Source: Peptoniphilaceae bacterium (GTDB taxonomy: Bacteria; Bacillota; Clostridia; Tissierellales; Peptoniphilaceae). Taken from it: a stretch of 44,736 nucleotides of DNA. This document shows positions 23,572 through 32,347 of this stretch, piece after piece. Location: contig JASLJE010000051.1 of assembly GCA_030152565.1 (NCBI GenBank), forward strand, positions 1 to 44,736. The letters run 5' to 3'. Position 1 is the stretch's first letter. Every line of letters starts with the position of its first letter. The notes under the pieces are model-generated. The model was not told the DNA's origin. It saw nothing but the letters and a program-made list of their open reading frames with translations, and ran no database searches. The translations under genes were made by a program, and so were the position numbers.

Positions 23572-24204
23572 GTGAAGAGTATATTAGGTAAAAAACTAGG
23601 TATGACTCAAGTATTCGACGAAACTGGCGCAGTAGTTCCAGTAACAGTAGTTGAGGCAGGACCAATAGTTGTAACACAAATCAAAACAATAGAAACTGAC
23701 GGATATAACGCGGTTCAAGTTGGTTACTTAGAAAAAAAAGAAAAACACGCTAACCAACCAATGAAAGGACATTTTGCTAAGGCAAATGTTGAATTAAAGA
23801 AACACTTAAGAGAATTCTTAGTAGAAAACCCAGCGGAATTTACTTTAGGACAAGAAATTAAAGCTGATGTATTTGCTGACAAGGACTTAATTGACGTTGT
23901 TGGAACATCAAAGGGTAAAGGAACACAAGGTTCTATCAAGAGACACAATTACAGTAGAGGACCAGAAACACACGGTTCTAAATCTCATAGAGTTGGCGGA
24001 GCAAGATCTGCAGCAGCTTACCCAGGAAGAGTTTTCAAAGGTAGAAAAGGTTCTGGTAAGATGGGTAACGAAAGAGTTACTGTACAAAACTTAGAAATAG
24101 TAAAAGTTGATGCTGATAAGAACTTACTTCTTATTAAAGGTGCTATACCAGGACCTAAAGGCGGACTTGTTACTATTAAAGAAGCAGTAAAGGCTTCTAA
24201 GTAG
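23572..24204 (+). CDS. rplC: Large ribosomal subunit protein L3
   Basis: A 210-aa protein starting MKSILGKKLGMTQVF and containing the L3 signature region 'GTSKGKGTQGSIKRH' and the central 'GARSAAAYPGRVFKGRKG' extension that reaches toward the peptidyl-transferase centre. The start is GTG at 23572 behind AAAGGAGG. An early assembly protein of the 50S subunit. The 55-bp gap from rpsJ contains no obvious hairpin. Confidence 0.97.
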   Translation: MKSILGKKLGMTQVFDETGAVVPVTVVEAGPIVVTQIKTIETDGYNAVQVGYLEKKEKHANQPMKGHFAKANVELKKHLREFLVENPAEFTLGQEIKADVFADKDLIDVVGTSKGKGTQGSIKRHNYSRGPETHGSKSHRVGGARSAAAYPGRVFKGRKGSGKMGNERVTVQNLEIVKVDADKNLLLIKGAIPGPKGGLVTIKEAVKASK

Positions 24205-24219
24205 GAAGGAGGATAGAAT

Positions 24220-24843
24220 ATGCCTAACGTTAATGTGTTAAACCAAAAAGGAGAGCATGTAGGAAACATTGATTTATGTGAAGAATTATTCGCAGCAACA
24301 ATTAATGAACATGCTGTTTACGAAGTAGTAAAAAATCAATTAGCTAACAAAAGACAAGGTACTCAATCTGCTAAGACAAGAGCTGAAGTTAGAGGTGGGG
24401 GAAGAAAACCTTGGAGACAAAAAGGTACAGGTAGAGCTAGACAAGGATCTATAAGATCACCACAATGGAGAGGTGGTGGAGTAGTATTTGCTCCAAAGCC
24501 AAGAGATTACTCATACGCAGTACCTAAGAAAGTAAGAAGAGTAGCATTAAAATCAGTTTTAACTTCAAAAGTAGTTGAAGAAGAAATAATAGTATTAGAT
24601 GCATTAAACTTAGATACTTTCAGTACTAAAGAAGCAAAAGCAATCTTAAACAACATTAAAGCAGACAAAACAGCTTTAGTAGTTATAGATGAAAAGAATG
24701 ATCACATTTATAAATCATTCAGAAATATACCAGGCGTTGAAATTGTTGTAGCAAACAACATGAATGTTTATGACATAATCAAACATAATTCATTCATTAT
24801 AACTCAAGACGCAGTTAAAAAAGCTGAGGAGGTGTTCATCTAA
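24220..24843 (+). CDS. rplD: Large ribosomal subunit protein L4
   Basis: 207 aa. The internal loop GRKPWRQKGTGRARQGSIRS lines the peptide exit tunnel and is intact. In some bacteria L4 also represses its own operon through the S10 leader; whether it does so here is open, but the structured leader at 23009 makes it worth testing. The stop shares one base with the rplW ATG. Confidence 0.97.
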   Translation: MPNVNVLNQKGEHVGNIDLCEELFAATINEHAVYEVVKNQLANKRQGTQSAKTRAEVRGGGRKPWRQKGTGRARQGSIRSPQWRGGGVVFAPKPRDYSYAVPKKVRRVALKSVLTSKVVEEEIIVLDALNLDTFSTKEAKAILNNIKADKTALVVIDEKNDHIYKSFRNIPGVEIVVANNMNVYDIIKHNSFIITQDAVKKAEEVFI

Positions 24844-25136
24844 TGAAAACAGCATATGATGTAATATTAGCACCTATTGTAACAGAAAAATCTATGGATT
24901 TAATGAACGAAAACAAATATACATTTAGAGTAAGTACAAAGGCTAACAAAGCTGAAATTAAAAAAGCAGTTGAAGAAATCTTCGATGGAGTAAAAGTTAA
25001 AAATGTCAACACAATGAACATGACAGGAAAAACTAAAAGATTTGGAATGTATGAAGGAAAAAGAGTTGACTGGAAAAAAGCAATAGTAACTCTAACAGAT
25101 GATTCTAAGACTATTGAGTTCTTCGAAGGTATGTAA
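24843..25136 (+). CDS. rplW: Large ribosomal subunit protein L23
   Basis: 97 aa, with the N-terminal AYDVILAPIVTEKSM and the loop KAEIKKAVEEIFDGVKVKNV typical of L23. It sits at the exit-tunnel rim where trigger factor and SRP dock. Translationally coupled to rplD by TAATG. Confidence 0.96.
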   Translation: MKTAYDVILAPIVTEKSMDLMNENKYTFRVSTKANKAEIKKAVEEIFDGVKVKNVNTMNMTGKTKRFGMYEGKRVDWKKAIVTLTDDSKTIEFFEGM

Positions 25137-25156
25137 TTAGATAGGAGGAATATATA

Positions 25157-25987
25157 ATGGCTATTAAAAAGTATAAACCAACTTCTGCAGGACGCCGTGC
25201 AATGAGCGTGTCAACTTTCGAAGAAATTACGAAAAAGACACCTGAAAAAGCATTAACAACAAGCTTAAGTAGTTCAGGCGGAAGAAATAATAATGGTAGA
25301 ATAACTTCTCGTCATAGAGGTGGCGGAGTTAAAAGAAAATATAGAATAATAGACTTCAAGAGAAACAAAGATGGAGTACCAGGAATTGTAGCAGCAATCG
25401 AATACGATCCAAATAGAACAGCTAATATCGCTTTAATCCACTATGTAGATGGTGAGAAAAGATATATCTTAGCTCCTCACGGATTAAAAGTAGGTGCAAC
25501 AATTGAATCTGGTAAAGATGCAGATATCATGGTTGGTAATGCATTGGAATTAAGAGATATACCAGTAGGTACAACTATTCACAATATAGAAATGAAACCT
25601 GGAAAAGGTGGACAATTAGCTAGAACTGCTGGTGCAGAAGCACAATTAGCAGCTAAAGAAGGAAGATTTGCAATTATCAAATTACCTTCAGGAGAAATTA
25701 GAAAAATCCATTTAGAATGTAGAGCTACTATAGGACAAGTTGGAAATATTGATCACGAACTTATAAGAGTAGGTAAGGCTGGTAAAACTAGATACATGGG
25801 TCAAAGACCACATGTTAGAGGATCAGCGATGAACCCGGTAGACCATCCACACGGAGGTGGGGAAGGTAGAACACCAATCGGTAGACCTTCACCAATGACA
25901 CCATGGGGTAAGAAGGCTATTGGAGTTAAGACTAGAGCTGGAAAGAAAAAATCAGATCAATATATCGTAAGAAGAAGAAATAAATAA
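25157..25987 (+). CDS. rplB: Large ribosomal subunit protein L2
   Basis: 276 aa. L2 supports peptidyl-transferase and subunit joining. The conserved C-terminal segment 'RGSAMNPVDHPHGGGEGR' with its functional His is intact, as are 'GGRNNNGRITSRHRGGG' and the basic tail. ATAGGAGGAATAT precedes the ATG. Confidence 0.98.
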   Translation: MAIKKYKPTSAGRRAMSVSTFEEITKKTPEKALTTSLSSSGGRNNNGRITSRHRGGGVKRKYRIIDFKRNKDGVPGIVAAIEYDPNRTANIALIHYVDGEKRYILAPHGLKVGATIESGKDADIMVGNALELRDIPVGTTIHNIEMKPGKGGQLARTAGAEAQLAAKEGRFAIIKLPSGEIRKIHLECRATIGQVGNIDHELIRVGKAGKTRYMGQRPHVRGSAMNPVDHPHGGGEGRTPIGRPSPMTPWGKKAIGVKTRAGKKKSDQYIVRRRNK

Positions 25988-26005
25988 TCTTATAGGAGGA
26001 AAATA

Positions 26006-26287
26006 ATGGGAAGATCTCTAAAAAAAGGACCTTTTTGTGATGATCATTTAATGAAAAAAGTTGAATTATTAAATGAAGACAATGGTAAAAAAGTGATCAA
26101 AACTTGGTCAAGACGTTCTACAATATTCCCAGAATTTGTGGGACACACAATCGCTATACATGATGGCAGAAGACATGTGCCAATTTATATAACAGAAGAT
26201 ATGGTAGGACATAAACTAGGTGAATTTGTTCCTACAAGAACATTCAGAGGCCATGCTGGGTCAGATAAAGCCAGCAAGCTTAAATAA
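26006..26287 (+). CDS. rpsS: Small ribosomal subunit protein S19
   Basis: 93 aa, beginning MGRSLKKGPFCDDHLMKKV and carrying the signature TIAIHDGRRHVPIYI and 'GHKLGEFVPTRTFRGH'. It lies in the 30S head beside S13. TATAGGAGGAAA precedes the start. Confidence 0.98.
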   Translation: MGRSLKKGPFCDDHLMKKVELLNEDNGKKVIKTWSRRSTIFPEFVGHTIAIHDGRRHVPIYITEDMVGHKLGEFVPTRTFRGHAGSDKASKLK

Positions 26288-26301
26288 GAAAGGGGAATGA
26301 A

Positions 26302-26643
26302 ATGAGTATGGAAGCAAGAGCAGAAGCAAAATACGTACGTATTTCTCCTCTAAAAGTAAATTTTATTTGTAAAGAGATTAGAGGAAAAAATGTCGATGAG
26401 GCACTAACAATCCTTAAATTCACTCCAAAAAAAGGTGCAAGACTTTTAGAAGATGTACTTAAATCAGCAATAGCTAACGCTGAAAATAACCTTGGATTGG
26501 ACAGGGACAATTTAGTAGTGGACAAGGCTTGGGCAAATGATGGTCCAACAATGAAAAGATGGAGACCTAAAGCAAAAGGTTCAGCATATCCAATATTAAA
26601 AAGAACTTCACACATAGGTGTAACAGTTAAAGAACTAGAATAA
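26302..26643 (+). CDS. rplV: Large ribosomal subunit protein L22
   Basis: 113 aa with 'ARAEAKYVRISPLKVN' and the tunnel-hairpin region 'KAWANDGPTMKRWRPKAKGS', where macrolide-resistance changes arise in other species; nothing unusual is seen. The start ATG 26302 follows GAAAGGGGAATGA; a second ATG two codons on is possible. Confidence 0.96.
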   Translation: MSMEARAEAKYVRISPLKVNFICKEIRGKNVDEALTILKFTPKKGARLLEDVLKSAIANAENNLGLDRDNLVVDKAWANDGPTMKRWRPKAKGSAYPILKRTSHIGVTVKELE

Positions 26644-26654
26644 GGAGGAAACTA

Positions 26655-27416
26655 ATGGGTCAAAAAGTTAATCCACATGGATTAAGAGTTGGCATAATTA
26701 AGGATTGGGATTCTAAATGGTTTGCGGATAAACAAGAATTCGGTGACTTACTAGTGGAAGACCACAAAATAAGAGAAACAATCAAAAAGAGCCAATTTGA
26801 AGCCGGTGTATCAAAGATTGAAATTGAAAGAACTTTAAATAGAATTAAAGTTACTATATATACAGCTAAACCAGGTATGGTAATAGGTAAAGGTGGAGCT
26901 GGGGTTGAAAAAATCAAAGCTGACCTTGAAAACTTAACTAACAAATCAGTAATAGTTAACGTTGAAGAAATTAGAAACATCGATACTAATGCACAATTAG
27001 TAGCTGAAAGAATAGCGTCAGACTTAGAAAGACGTATCACTTTCAGACGTGCTATGAAACAAGCTATCCAAAGAACAATGAAATCAGGAGCTAAGGGTGT
27101 TAAAACTCAAGTTTCAGGTAGACTTGGTGGAGCTGACATGGCAAGAACAGAAGGATATTCAGAAGGTAATATACCTCTACAAACTTTAAGAGCTGACATT
27201 GATTATGGATTTGCAGAAGCAGATACACAATACGGTAAAATCGGTGTTAAGGTTTGGATCTACAAGGGAGAAATTTTACCAGGAATGAAATCTGTAGAAG
27301 ATGTAAAACCTAAAAGAGATAGAAGAGACAATAGATCTAAACGTGGTAGAGACGGAAACAAGAAGTTTAACAAGAGAAACAGATCAAACAATAAAGGCTT
27401 CAAGAAGGAAGCTTAG
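26655..27416 (+). CDS. rpsC: Small ribosomal subunit protein S3
   Basis: 253 aa: MGQKVNPHGLRVGIIKDWDS at the N-terminus, a KH domain with 'GMVIGKGGAGVEKI', and the C-terminal S3 domain with 'GRLGGADMARTEGYSEG'. After about residue 215 there is an extra Lys/Arg/Asn-rich, probably disordered tail. S3 lines the mRNA entry channel and contributes to ribosomal helicase activity. AAGGAGGAAAC precedes the ATG. Confidence 0.97.
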   Translation: MGQKVNPHGLRVGIIKDWDSKWFADKQEFGDLLVEDHKIRETIKKSQFEAGVSKIEIERTLNRIKVTIYTAKPGMVIGKGGAGVEKIKADLENLTNKSVIVNVEEIRNIDTNAQLVAERIASDLERRITFRRAMKQAIQRTMKSGAKGVKTQVSGRLGGADMARTEGYSEGNIPLQTLRADIDYGFAEADTQYGKIGVKVWIYKGEILPGMKSVEDVKPKRDRRDNRSKRGRDGNKKFNKRNRSNNKGFKKEA

Positions 27417-27437
27417 TTGTAGGAAGGAGGAATTATT

Positions 27438-27872
27438 ATGCTAATGCCTAAAAGAGTAAAGCGCCGTAGAGTTCATAGAGGCAGAATGAAAGGTACAGCG
27501 CAAAGAGGTAACCAAATCACTTATGGAGATTATGGTCTACAAGCATTAGAACCTTGCTGGATGACATCTAATCAAATAGAAGCCGCAAGAAGGGCTATGA
27601 CAAGATATATTAAGAGAGGTGGTAATATTTGGATCAAAGTATTTCCAGATAAACCAGTTTCAAAAAAACCTGCAGAAGTAAGAATGGGTTCTGGTAAAGG
27701 AGCACCTGAGTATTGGGTAGCTGTAGTAAAGCCAGGAAGAGTACTTTTCGAAATGGGTGGTGTAAGTGAAGACGTAGCAAGAGAAGCTATGAGACTTGCT
27801 AGCGCTAAATTGCCTATTAAGACTAAGTTTGTGACTCGTAGTGGAGCTGCAGAAAAGGAAGGTGAAGCTTAA
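27438..27872 (+). CDS. rplP: Large ribosomal subunit protein L16
   Basis: 144 aa: MLMPKRVKRRRVHRGRMKG, 'GDYGLQALEPCWMTSNQIEA' and 'KPVSKKPAEVRMGSGKGAPE'. L16 organises the A-site side of the 50S subunit. It follows GGAAGGAGG and overlaps rpmC by one base. Confidence 0.98.
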   Translation: MLMPKRVKRRRVHRGRMKGTAQRGNQITYGDYGLQALEPCWMTSNQIEAARRAMTRYIKRGGNIWIKVFPDKPVSKKPAEVRMGSGKGAPEYWVAVVKPGRVLFEMGGVSEDVAREAMRLASAKLPIKTKFVTRSGAAEKEGEA

Positions 27873-28078
27873 TGAAGGCAAGTGAAATTAGAAATTTATC
27901 AGATCAAGAATTAAATACTAAATTACATGATCTTAAAGAAGAATTATTTAACTTAAGATTTCAAGCTGCAACAGGACAAATTGAAAACATTCATTCAATC
28001 GGTCTAGTTAAGCAAGATATTGCAAGAGTTAAGACTATAATGACTGAGAGAAAGTTAAATATTAGAAAGGAGGCTTAA
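27872..28078 (+). CDS. rpmC: Large ribosomal subunit protein L29
   Basis: 68 aa, two helices: 'MKASEIRNLSDQELNTKLHD' and 'LKEELFNLRFQAATGQIEN'. It sits next to L23 at the tunnel exit. TAATG coupling to rplP. Confidence 0.97.
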   Translation: MKASEIRNLSDQELNTKLHDLKEELFNLRFQAATGQIENIHSIGLVKQDIARVKTIMTERKLNIRKEA

Positions 28079-28081
28079 CCT

Positions 28082-28336
28082 ATGGAAAGAAACAATAGAA
28101 GAACAGAAGTAGGTTTAGTAGTATCAGATAAAATGGATAAAACCATTGTAGTTGAAGTTTCCACATTGGTTAAACATCCTATTTATAAAAAATATATTAA
28201 AAAAAGTAAGAAAATAAAAGCTCATGATGAACAAAATGTTGCAAATGTTGGCGACAAAGTATTAGTTATGGAAACAAGACCATTGTCAAAAGATAAAAGA
28301 TATAGACTTGTTGAAGTAATTGAGCAAGCTAAATAA
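28082..28336 (+). CDS. rpsQ: Small ribosomal subunit protein S17
   Basis: 84 aa OB-fold protein with 'GLVVSDKMDKTIVVEV', 'HPIYKKYIKKSKKIKAHDE' and 'METRPLSKDKRYRLVEV'. It binds 16S helix 11 early in 30S assembly. The ribosome site AAAGGAGG lies inside the end of rpmC. Confidence 0.97.
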   Translation: MERNNRRTEVGLVVSDKMDKTIVVEVSTLVKHPIYKKYIKKSKKIKAHDEQNVANVGDKVLVMETRPLSKDKRYRLVEVIEQAK

Positions 28337-28363
28337 TTCTTATTTCTGGAAAGGAGGATTCAA

Positions 28364-28732
28364 ATGATTCAAGTTGAGAGTCGTATGAGAGTTGCAGATA
28401 ATTCAGGTGCAAGAGAACTACTAGTTATAAGAGTATTAGGCGGTACTAAGAGAAAGTACGCTAACGTAGGCGACATAGTAGTGTGTTCAGTTAAAAACGC
28501 AGCGCCAGGTGGAGCTGTTAAAAAGGGTGATATAGTTAAGGCCGTTATAGTTAGAACTAAAACAGGTGTAGACAGAGAAGACGGTACTTATATAAAGTTT
28601 GATGACAACGCAGCAGTAGTTGTTAAAGATGATAAAAACCCAGTTGGAACACGTATCTTTGGACCTGTAACAAGAGAATTAAGGGCAAATGGATTTATGA
28701 AAATAATTTCACTTGCACCAGAAGTGTTATAA
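28364..28732 (+). CDS. rplN: Large ribosomal subunit protein L14
   Basis: 122 aa: 'MIQVESRMRVADNSGARELL', 'GGTKRKYANVGDIVVCSVKN' and 'FGPVTRELRANGFMKIISLA'. A subunit-interface protein and docking site for the RsfS silencing factor. GAAAGGAGG precedes the ATG. Confidence 0.98.
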   Translation: MIQVESRMRVADNSGARELLVIRVLGGTKRKYANVGDIVVCSVKNAAPGGAVKKGDIVKAVIVRTKTGVDREDGTYIKFDDNAAVVVKDDKNPVGTRIFGPVTRELRANGFMKIISLAPEVL

Positions 28733-28743
28733 GGAGGTTTGAA

Positions 28744-29055
28744 ATGCATATAAAAACTGGAGATAAAGTTCAAGTTATTTCTGGAAAAGATAAGGGCACT
28801 GTAGGTAAAGTCCTTATAGCATTTCCAAAAGAAAATAAAGTAATCGTTGAAGGTGTAAACGTTCAAACAAAACACCAAAAACCACAAGGGTTAGATCAAC
28901 CAGGTGGTATCGTTAAAACTGAAGGTGCTATCGATGCATCAAACGTTTTATTATATAATGAAAAGCTTAATAAAGGTGTAAGAACAAGAACTGAAATCGT
29001 TGATGGTAAAAAAGTTCGTGTTTGCACTAAAACAGGCGAAAAATTAGACAAGTAA
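28744..29055 (+). CDS. rplX: Large ribosomal subunit protein L24
   Basis: 103 aa with the KOW motif 'GDKVQVISGKDKGTVGKVL' at the N-terminus and 'GGIVKTEGAIDASNVLLYN' centrally. An initiator of 50S assembly. AAGGAGG precedes the ATG. Confidence 0.97.
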   Translation: MHIKTGDKVQVISGKDKGTVGKVLIAFPKENKVIVEGVNVQTKHQKPQGLDQPGGIVKTEGAIDASNVLLYNEKLNKGVRTRTEIVDGKKVRVCTKTGEKLDK

Positions 29056-29073
29056 TAGAAGGAGGATGACTAA

Positions 29074-29616
29074 GTGACTTCCAGAATTAAAGAAAAATAC
29101 AATCAAGAAGTTGTACCTGCATTGATGAAAGAGTTTAACTACGACAATGTTATGCAAGTACCTAAACTTGAAAAGGTTGTTATAAATATAGGTTTAGGCG
29201 AAGCTAAAGAAAATGCTAAATTATTAGAAAGCGCCGTTGCTGAATTAGAATTAATTACAGGTCAAAAACCAGTAGTTACAAGAGCTAGAAAATCAATAGC
29301 TAACTTCAAATTACGTGAAGGACAAGCAATTGGTACTAAAGTTACTCTACGTGGTCAAAAAATGGAAGATTTCTTTGATAAATTAGTAAATATTTCATTA
29401 CCAAGAGTTAGAGACTTTAGAGGAGTTTCAAATACATCATTTGATGGTAGAGGAAACTATTCATTAGGTATTAAGGAACAATTGATTTTCCCAGAAATTG
29501 AATACGATCAAATCGAAGAAATTAGAGGAATGGACATTGTAATTGTAACAACTGCTCAAACAGATGAAGAGGCTAAAGTATTCTTACAATTAATGGGAAT
29601 GCCTTTCAGAAAGTAA
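29074..29616 (+). CDS. rplE: Large ribosomal subunit protein L5
   Basis: 180 aa: 'LEKVVINIGLGEAKENAK', 'GQKPVVTRARKSIANFKLRE' and 'LPRVRDFRGVSNTSFDGRGN'. Binds 5S rRNA. The start is GTG 29074 after GAAGGAGG; an ATG at 29066 is out of frame and stops after three codons. Confidence 0.97.
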   Translation: MTSRIKEKYNQEVVPALMKEFNYDNVMQVPKLEKVVINIGLGEAKENAKLLESAVAELELITGQKPVVTRARKSIANFKLREGQAIGTKVTLRGQKMEDFFDKLVNISLPRVRDFRGVSNTSFDGRGNYSLGIKEQLIFPEIEYDQIEEIRGMDIVIVTTAQTDEEAKVFLQLMGMPFRK

Positions 29617-29629
29617 AAAGGAGAGTTTT

Positions 29630-29815
29630 ATGGCAAAAAAATCAATGATCGCAAAACAACAAAGAGAACAAAAATTTTCAACTCGTGAATATACAAGATG
29701 TAAACTATGTGGAAGACCTCATTCAGTTCTTAAAAAATATGGTATCTGCCGTATTTGTTTCAGAGAACTAGCATACAAAGGTGAAATCCCAGGTGTTAAA
29801 AAAGCAAGTTGGTAA
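29630..29815 (+). CDS. rpsN: Small ribosomal subunit protein S14, zinc-binding form
   Basis: 61 aa, the short C+ form with two CxxC pairs (CKLCGRPH and CRICFRE) that hold one zinc. 'YGICRICFRELAYKGEIPGV' is the standard C-terminus. A zinc-free paralogue is common in Firmicutes; none is in this window. Confidence 0.97.
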   Translation: MAKKSMIAKQQREQKFSTREYTRCKLCGRPHSVLKKYGICRICFRELAYKGEIPGVKKASW

Positions 29816-29838
29816 AATTTGACAGGAGGTAAATAAAA

Positions 29839-30231
29839 ATGATGACTGATCCTATAGCAGATATGCTAACTAGAATTAGAAATGGAAATAATGCAAAACA
29901 TAAATCAGTGGAAATCCCTGCTTCAAATATGAAAAAGGACCTTGCTCAAATACTTTTAGATGAGGGCTACATTAAAGGTTATAACGTAACAGAAGATACG
30001 AAACAAGGAATGATTACCATAGATTTAAAATACGTAGATGACCAAAGAGTTATCTCAGGTATTAAGAGAATATCAAGACCAGGACGTAGAGTTTATGTTA
30101 AGGCAGACGAAGTACCTAGAGTATTAGGTGGCTTAGGAATTGCTGTAATATCTACTTCAAAAGGTATTATGACTGACAAAGAAGCTAGAAACGAAGCTGT
30201 TGGTGGAGAAGTAATTTGCTACGTATGGTAG
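29839..30231 (+). CDS. rpsH: Small ribosomal subunit protein S8
   Basis: 130 aa: 'TDPIADMLTRIRNGN', 'SRPGRRVYVKADEVPRVLGG' and 'GIAVISTSKGIMTDKEAR'. A primary 16S rRNA binder; it represses the spc operon in E. coli. Start could be ATG 29839 or the adjacent ATG 29842; GACAGGAGG is upstream. Confidence 0.97.
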   Translation: MMTDPIADMLTRIRNGNNAKHKSVEIPASNMKKDLAQILLDEGYIKGYNVTEDTKQGMITIDLKYVDDQRVISGIKRISRPGRRVYVKADEVPRVLGGLGIAVISTSKGIMTDKEARNEAVGGEVICYVW

Positions 30232-30255
30232 TAGATTTCAACAAGGAGGAATAGT

Positions 30256-30792
30256 ATGTCAAGAATTGGATTAAAACCAATAAACATCCCTGCTGGCGTT
30301 GAAATAAGCTTTAACGAAGGCCTAGTAACTGTAAAAGGTGCTAAAGGAACTTTGACACAAGCTATCGGCAGTGAGTTTATTATTAATATAAATGATGGTG
30401 AAGCAGTAGTTGTTAGACCATCAGACAGTAAAGAAGATAGATCATTACACGGTCTATACAGATCTTTAGTAGAAAACATGGTTATTGGTGTAACTGAAGG
30501 TTACAGCAAAACATTAAGAATTGAAGGTACTGGTTACAGAGCTGCAAAGCAAGGTAGCAAGTTAAATATGAACTTAGGATTCTCTCACCCAGTAGTGTTA
30601 GAAGATCCTGAAGGAATAACAACTGAAGTTCCTGATGAAAGAACAATAATCATTAAGGGTATAGATAAACAACAAGTAGGTAACTACGCAGCTAACATAA
30701 GAGCCTGGAGAAAACCAGAACCTTACAAGGGTAAAGGTATTAAGTACGATGGCGAACATGTAAGACGTAAAGTTGGTAAGACTGGTAAATAG
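30256..30792 (+). CDS. rplF: Large ribosomal subunit protein L6
   Basis: 178 aa with the duplicated L6 fold: 'MSRIGLKPINIPAGVEI' at the start and 'RIEGTGYRAAKQGSKLNMNL', then 'ANIRAWRKPEPYKGKGIKY' at the end, which contacts the sarcin-ricin loop region. ACAAGGAGG precedes the ATG. Confidence 0.98.
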   Translation: MSRIGLKPINIPAGVEISFNEGLVTVKGAKGTLTQAIGSEFIININDGEAVVVRPSDSKEDRSLHGLYRSLVENMVIGVTEGYSKTLRIEGTGYRAAKQGSKLNMNLGFSHPVVLEDPEGITTEVPDERTIIIKGIDKQQVGNYAANIRAWRKPEPYKGKGIKYDGEHVRRKVGKTGK

Positions 30793-30808
30793 GAAGGAGT
30801 GAATTGAC

Positions 30809-31174
30809 TTGGCAAAATTAAGTAAAAATTTAAACAGAAAAGCAAGACATGAAAGAGTTAGAAAAAAAATAAGCGGAACTCCTGAAAGACCTAGACTTAA
30901 TGTTTTCAAAAGCAACTCAAACATTTACGCTCAAGTAATTGACGATGTAAATGGAGTAACAATAGCTTCAGCTTCAACAATTGACAAAGAGTTAAAAGGT
31001 AGCATTGAATCAGCAAGTAATAAAGATGCTGCTCAAAAAGTAGGAGAATTAGTTGCTAAACGTGCAATTGAAAAAGGCGTAGAAAATGTGGTATTTGACA
31101 GATCAGGTTACTTATATCACGGAAAAGTTAAAGAACTGGCTGAATCAGCAAGAGAAGCTGGTCTGAAGTTCTAG
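30809..31174 (+). CDS. rplR: Large ribosomal subunit protein L18
   Basis: 121 aa: 'RKARHERVRKKISGTPERPR', 'VFKSNSNIYAQVIDD' and 'FDRSGYLYHGKVKELAESAR'. Binds 5S rRNA. The start is TTG 30809, 9 bp after AGGAAGGAG; no in-frame ATG is near. Confidence 0.96.
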   Translation: MAKLSKNLNRKARHERVRKKISGTPERPRLNVFKSNSNIYAQVIDDVNGVTIASASTIDKELKGSIESASNKDAAQKVGELVAKRAIEKGVENVVFDRSGYLYHGKVKELAESAREAGLKF

Positions 31175-31188
31175 TCAGGAGGAGAATC

Positions 31189-31692
31189 ATGAATAAAAAA
31201 GATAATTTTAAGAATATGGAATTAGAAGAAAGAGTAGTTTCCATCAACCGTGTTACTAAGGTAGCTAAGGGTGGTAGAACTATTAGATTCTCAGCCTTAG
31301 TAGTAGTTGGTGACGGAAACGGACACGTTGGTGTAGGAACTGGTAAAGCAAATGAAGTACCTGAAGCAATAAGAAAAGGTATCGAAGACGCTAAGAAAAA
31401 CATAGTTACAATACCAATGGTTGGAAGCACTATCCCACACGAAACCGTAGGAGTATACGGTGCTGGTAGAGTATTGTTAAAACCAGCTGCTGAAGGGGTT
31501 GGAGTTATCGCAGGTGGTCCAGTACGTGCCGTATGTGAGTTAGCAGGAATAAGAAATATCCGTGCTAAATCTCTAGGTTCAGCAAATTCCAGAAGTATAG
31601 TTAATGCGACTATGACAGGATTAAGGGAATTAAAGACTGTTGAAGACGTTGCTAGACTTCGTGGTAAAAGTGTTGATGAAATACTAAACTAG
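31189..31692 (+). CDS. rpsE: Small ribosomal subunit protein S5
   Basis: 167 aa: 'LEERVVSINRVTKVAKGGR' with the double-stranded RNA binding domain, and 'GVGVIAGGPVRAVCELAG' in the C-terminal domain. S5 secures decoding accuracy with S4. AGGAGGAGAATC precedes the ATG. Confidence 0.98.
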   Translation: MNKKDNFKNMELEERVVSINRVTKVAKGGRTIRFSALVVVGDGNGHVGVGTGKANEVPEAIRKGIEDAKKNIVTIPMVGSTIPHETVGVYGAGRVLLKPAAEGVGVIAGGPVRAVCELAGIRNIRAKSLGSANSRSIVNATMTGLRELKTVEDVARLRGKSVDEILN

Positions 31693-31702
31693 GAGGACCG
31701 AG

Positions 31703-31885
31703 ATGGCAAAATTAGAAATTAAATTAGTAAAAAGTACAATCGGAAGAATTGATAAACATAAAAGAACTGTGGAAGCTTTAGGACTAAGAAAAGTTGGCCA
31801 AACAGTTATAAAGGAAGATAATGCTTCAGTGAGAGGTATGATTGACTCAATAGATTTTATGTTAGATGTTAAAGAAGTTGAGTAG
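31703..31885 (+). CDS. rpmD: Large ribosomal subunit protein L30
   Basis: 60 aa: 'KLEIKLVKSTIGRIDKHKR' and 'ALGLRKVGQTVIKEDNASVR'. The normal short bacterial form. GGAGG precedes the ATG. Its end lies just upstream of the rplO ribosome site. Confidence 0.97.
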   Translation: MAKLEIKLVKSTIGRIDKHKRTVEALGLRKVGQTVIKEDNASVRGMIDSIDFMLDVKEVE

Positions 31886-31897
31886 GAGGTGTACAAA

Positions 31898-32347
31898 TTG
31901 AAATTACACAATTTAAAACCAGCACCTGGTGGAGCGGTAAAAGAAAGAAAAAGAGTTGGACGTGGACATGGTTCAGGATGGGGTAAAACATCTGGACGTG
32001 GACATAAAGGTCAAAATTCTAGAACAGGCGGTGGAGTAAGACCAGGATTCGAAGGTGGACAAATGCCTTTATTCCAAAGATTACCTAAGAGAGGTTTTAC
32101 TAATATATTCGCTAAAGAATTTGCAACAGTAAATATTTCAGACTTAAATAGATTTGAAGATGGTGTTGAAGTTACTCCAGAATTATTAATTGAATCAGGA
32201 GTTGTAAAGGCTTCTAAAGTTAAGGATGGTATTAAGATCCTTGGTAATGGAGAACTTGATAAAAAGCTTGTGGTTAAAGCTCATAAATTTTCAAAATCTG
32301 CTGAAGAAAAAATAAATGCTTCAGGAGGAAGGGCAGAGGTGATTTAA
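31898..32347 (+). CDS. rplO: Large ribosomal subunit protein L15
   Basis: 149 aa beginning MKLHNLKPAPGGAVKERK, the family start, then 'RVGRGHGSGWGKTSGRGHKG' and 'RPGFEGGQMPLFQRLPKRGF'. I chose TTG 31898 because the in-frame GTG at 31889 lies inside the AGGAGGT ribosome site. The TAA stop abuts the secY TTG. Confidence 0.95.
   Translation: MKLHNLKPAPGGAVKERKRVGRGHGSGWGKTSGRGHKGQNSRTGGGVRPGFEGGQMPLFQRLPKRGFTNIFAKEFATVNISDLNRFEDGVEVTPELLIESGVVKASKVKDGIKILGNGELDKKLVVKAHKFSKSAEEKINASGGRAEVI

Noticed and set aside
26280..26615. 111-codon minus-strand frame over rplV
   Set aside because: Antisense to rplV; an artefact of codon bias in ribosomal genes.
31889..31897. GTG start for rplO
   Set aside because: The GTG overlaps the AGGAGGT ribosome site; TTG 31898 gives the canonical MKLH start.
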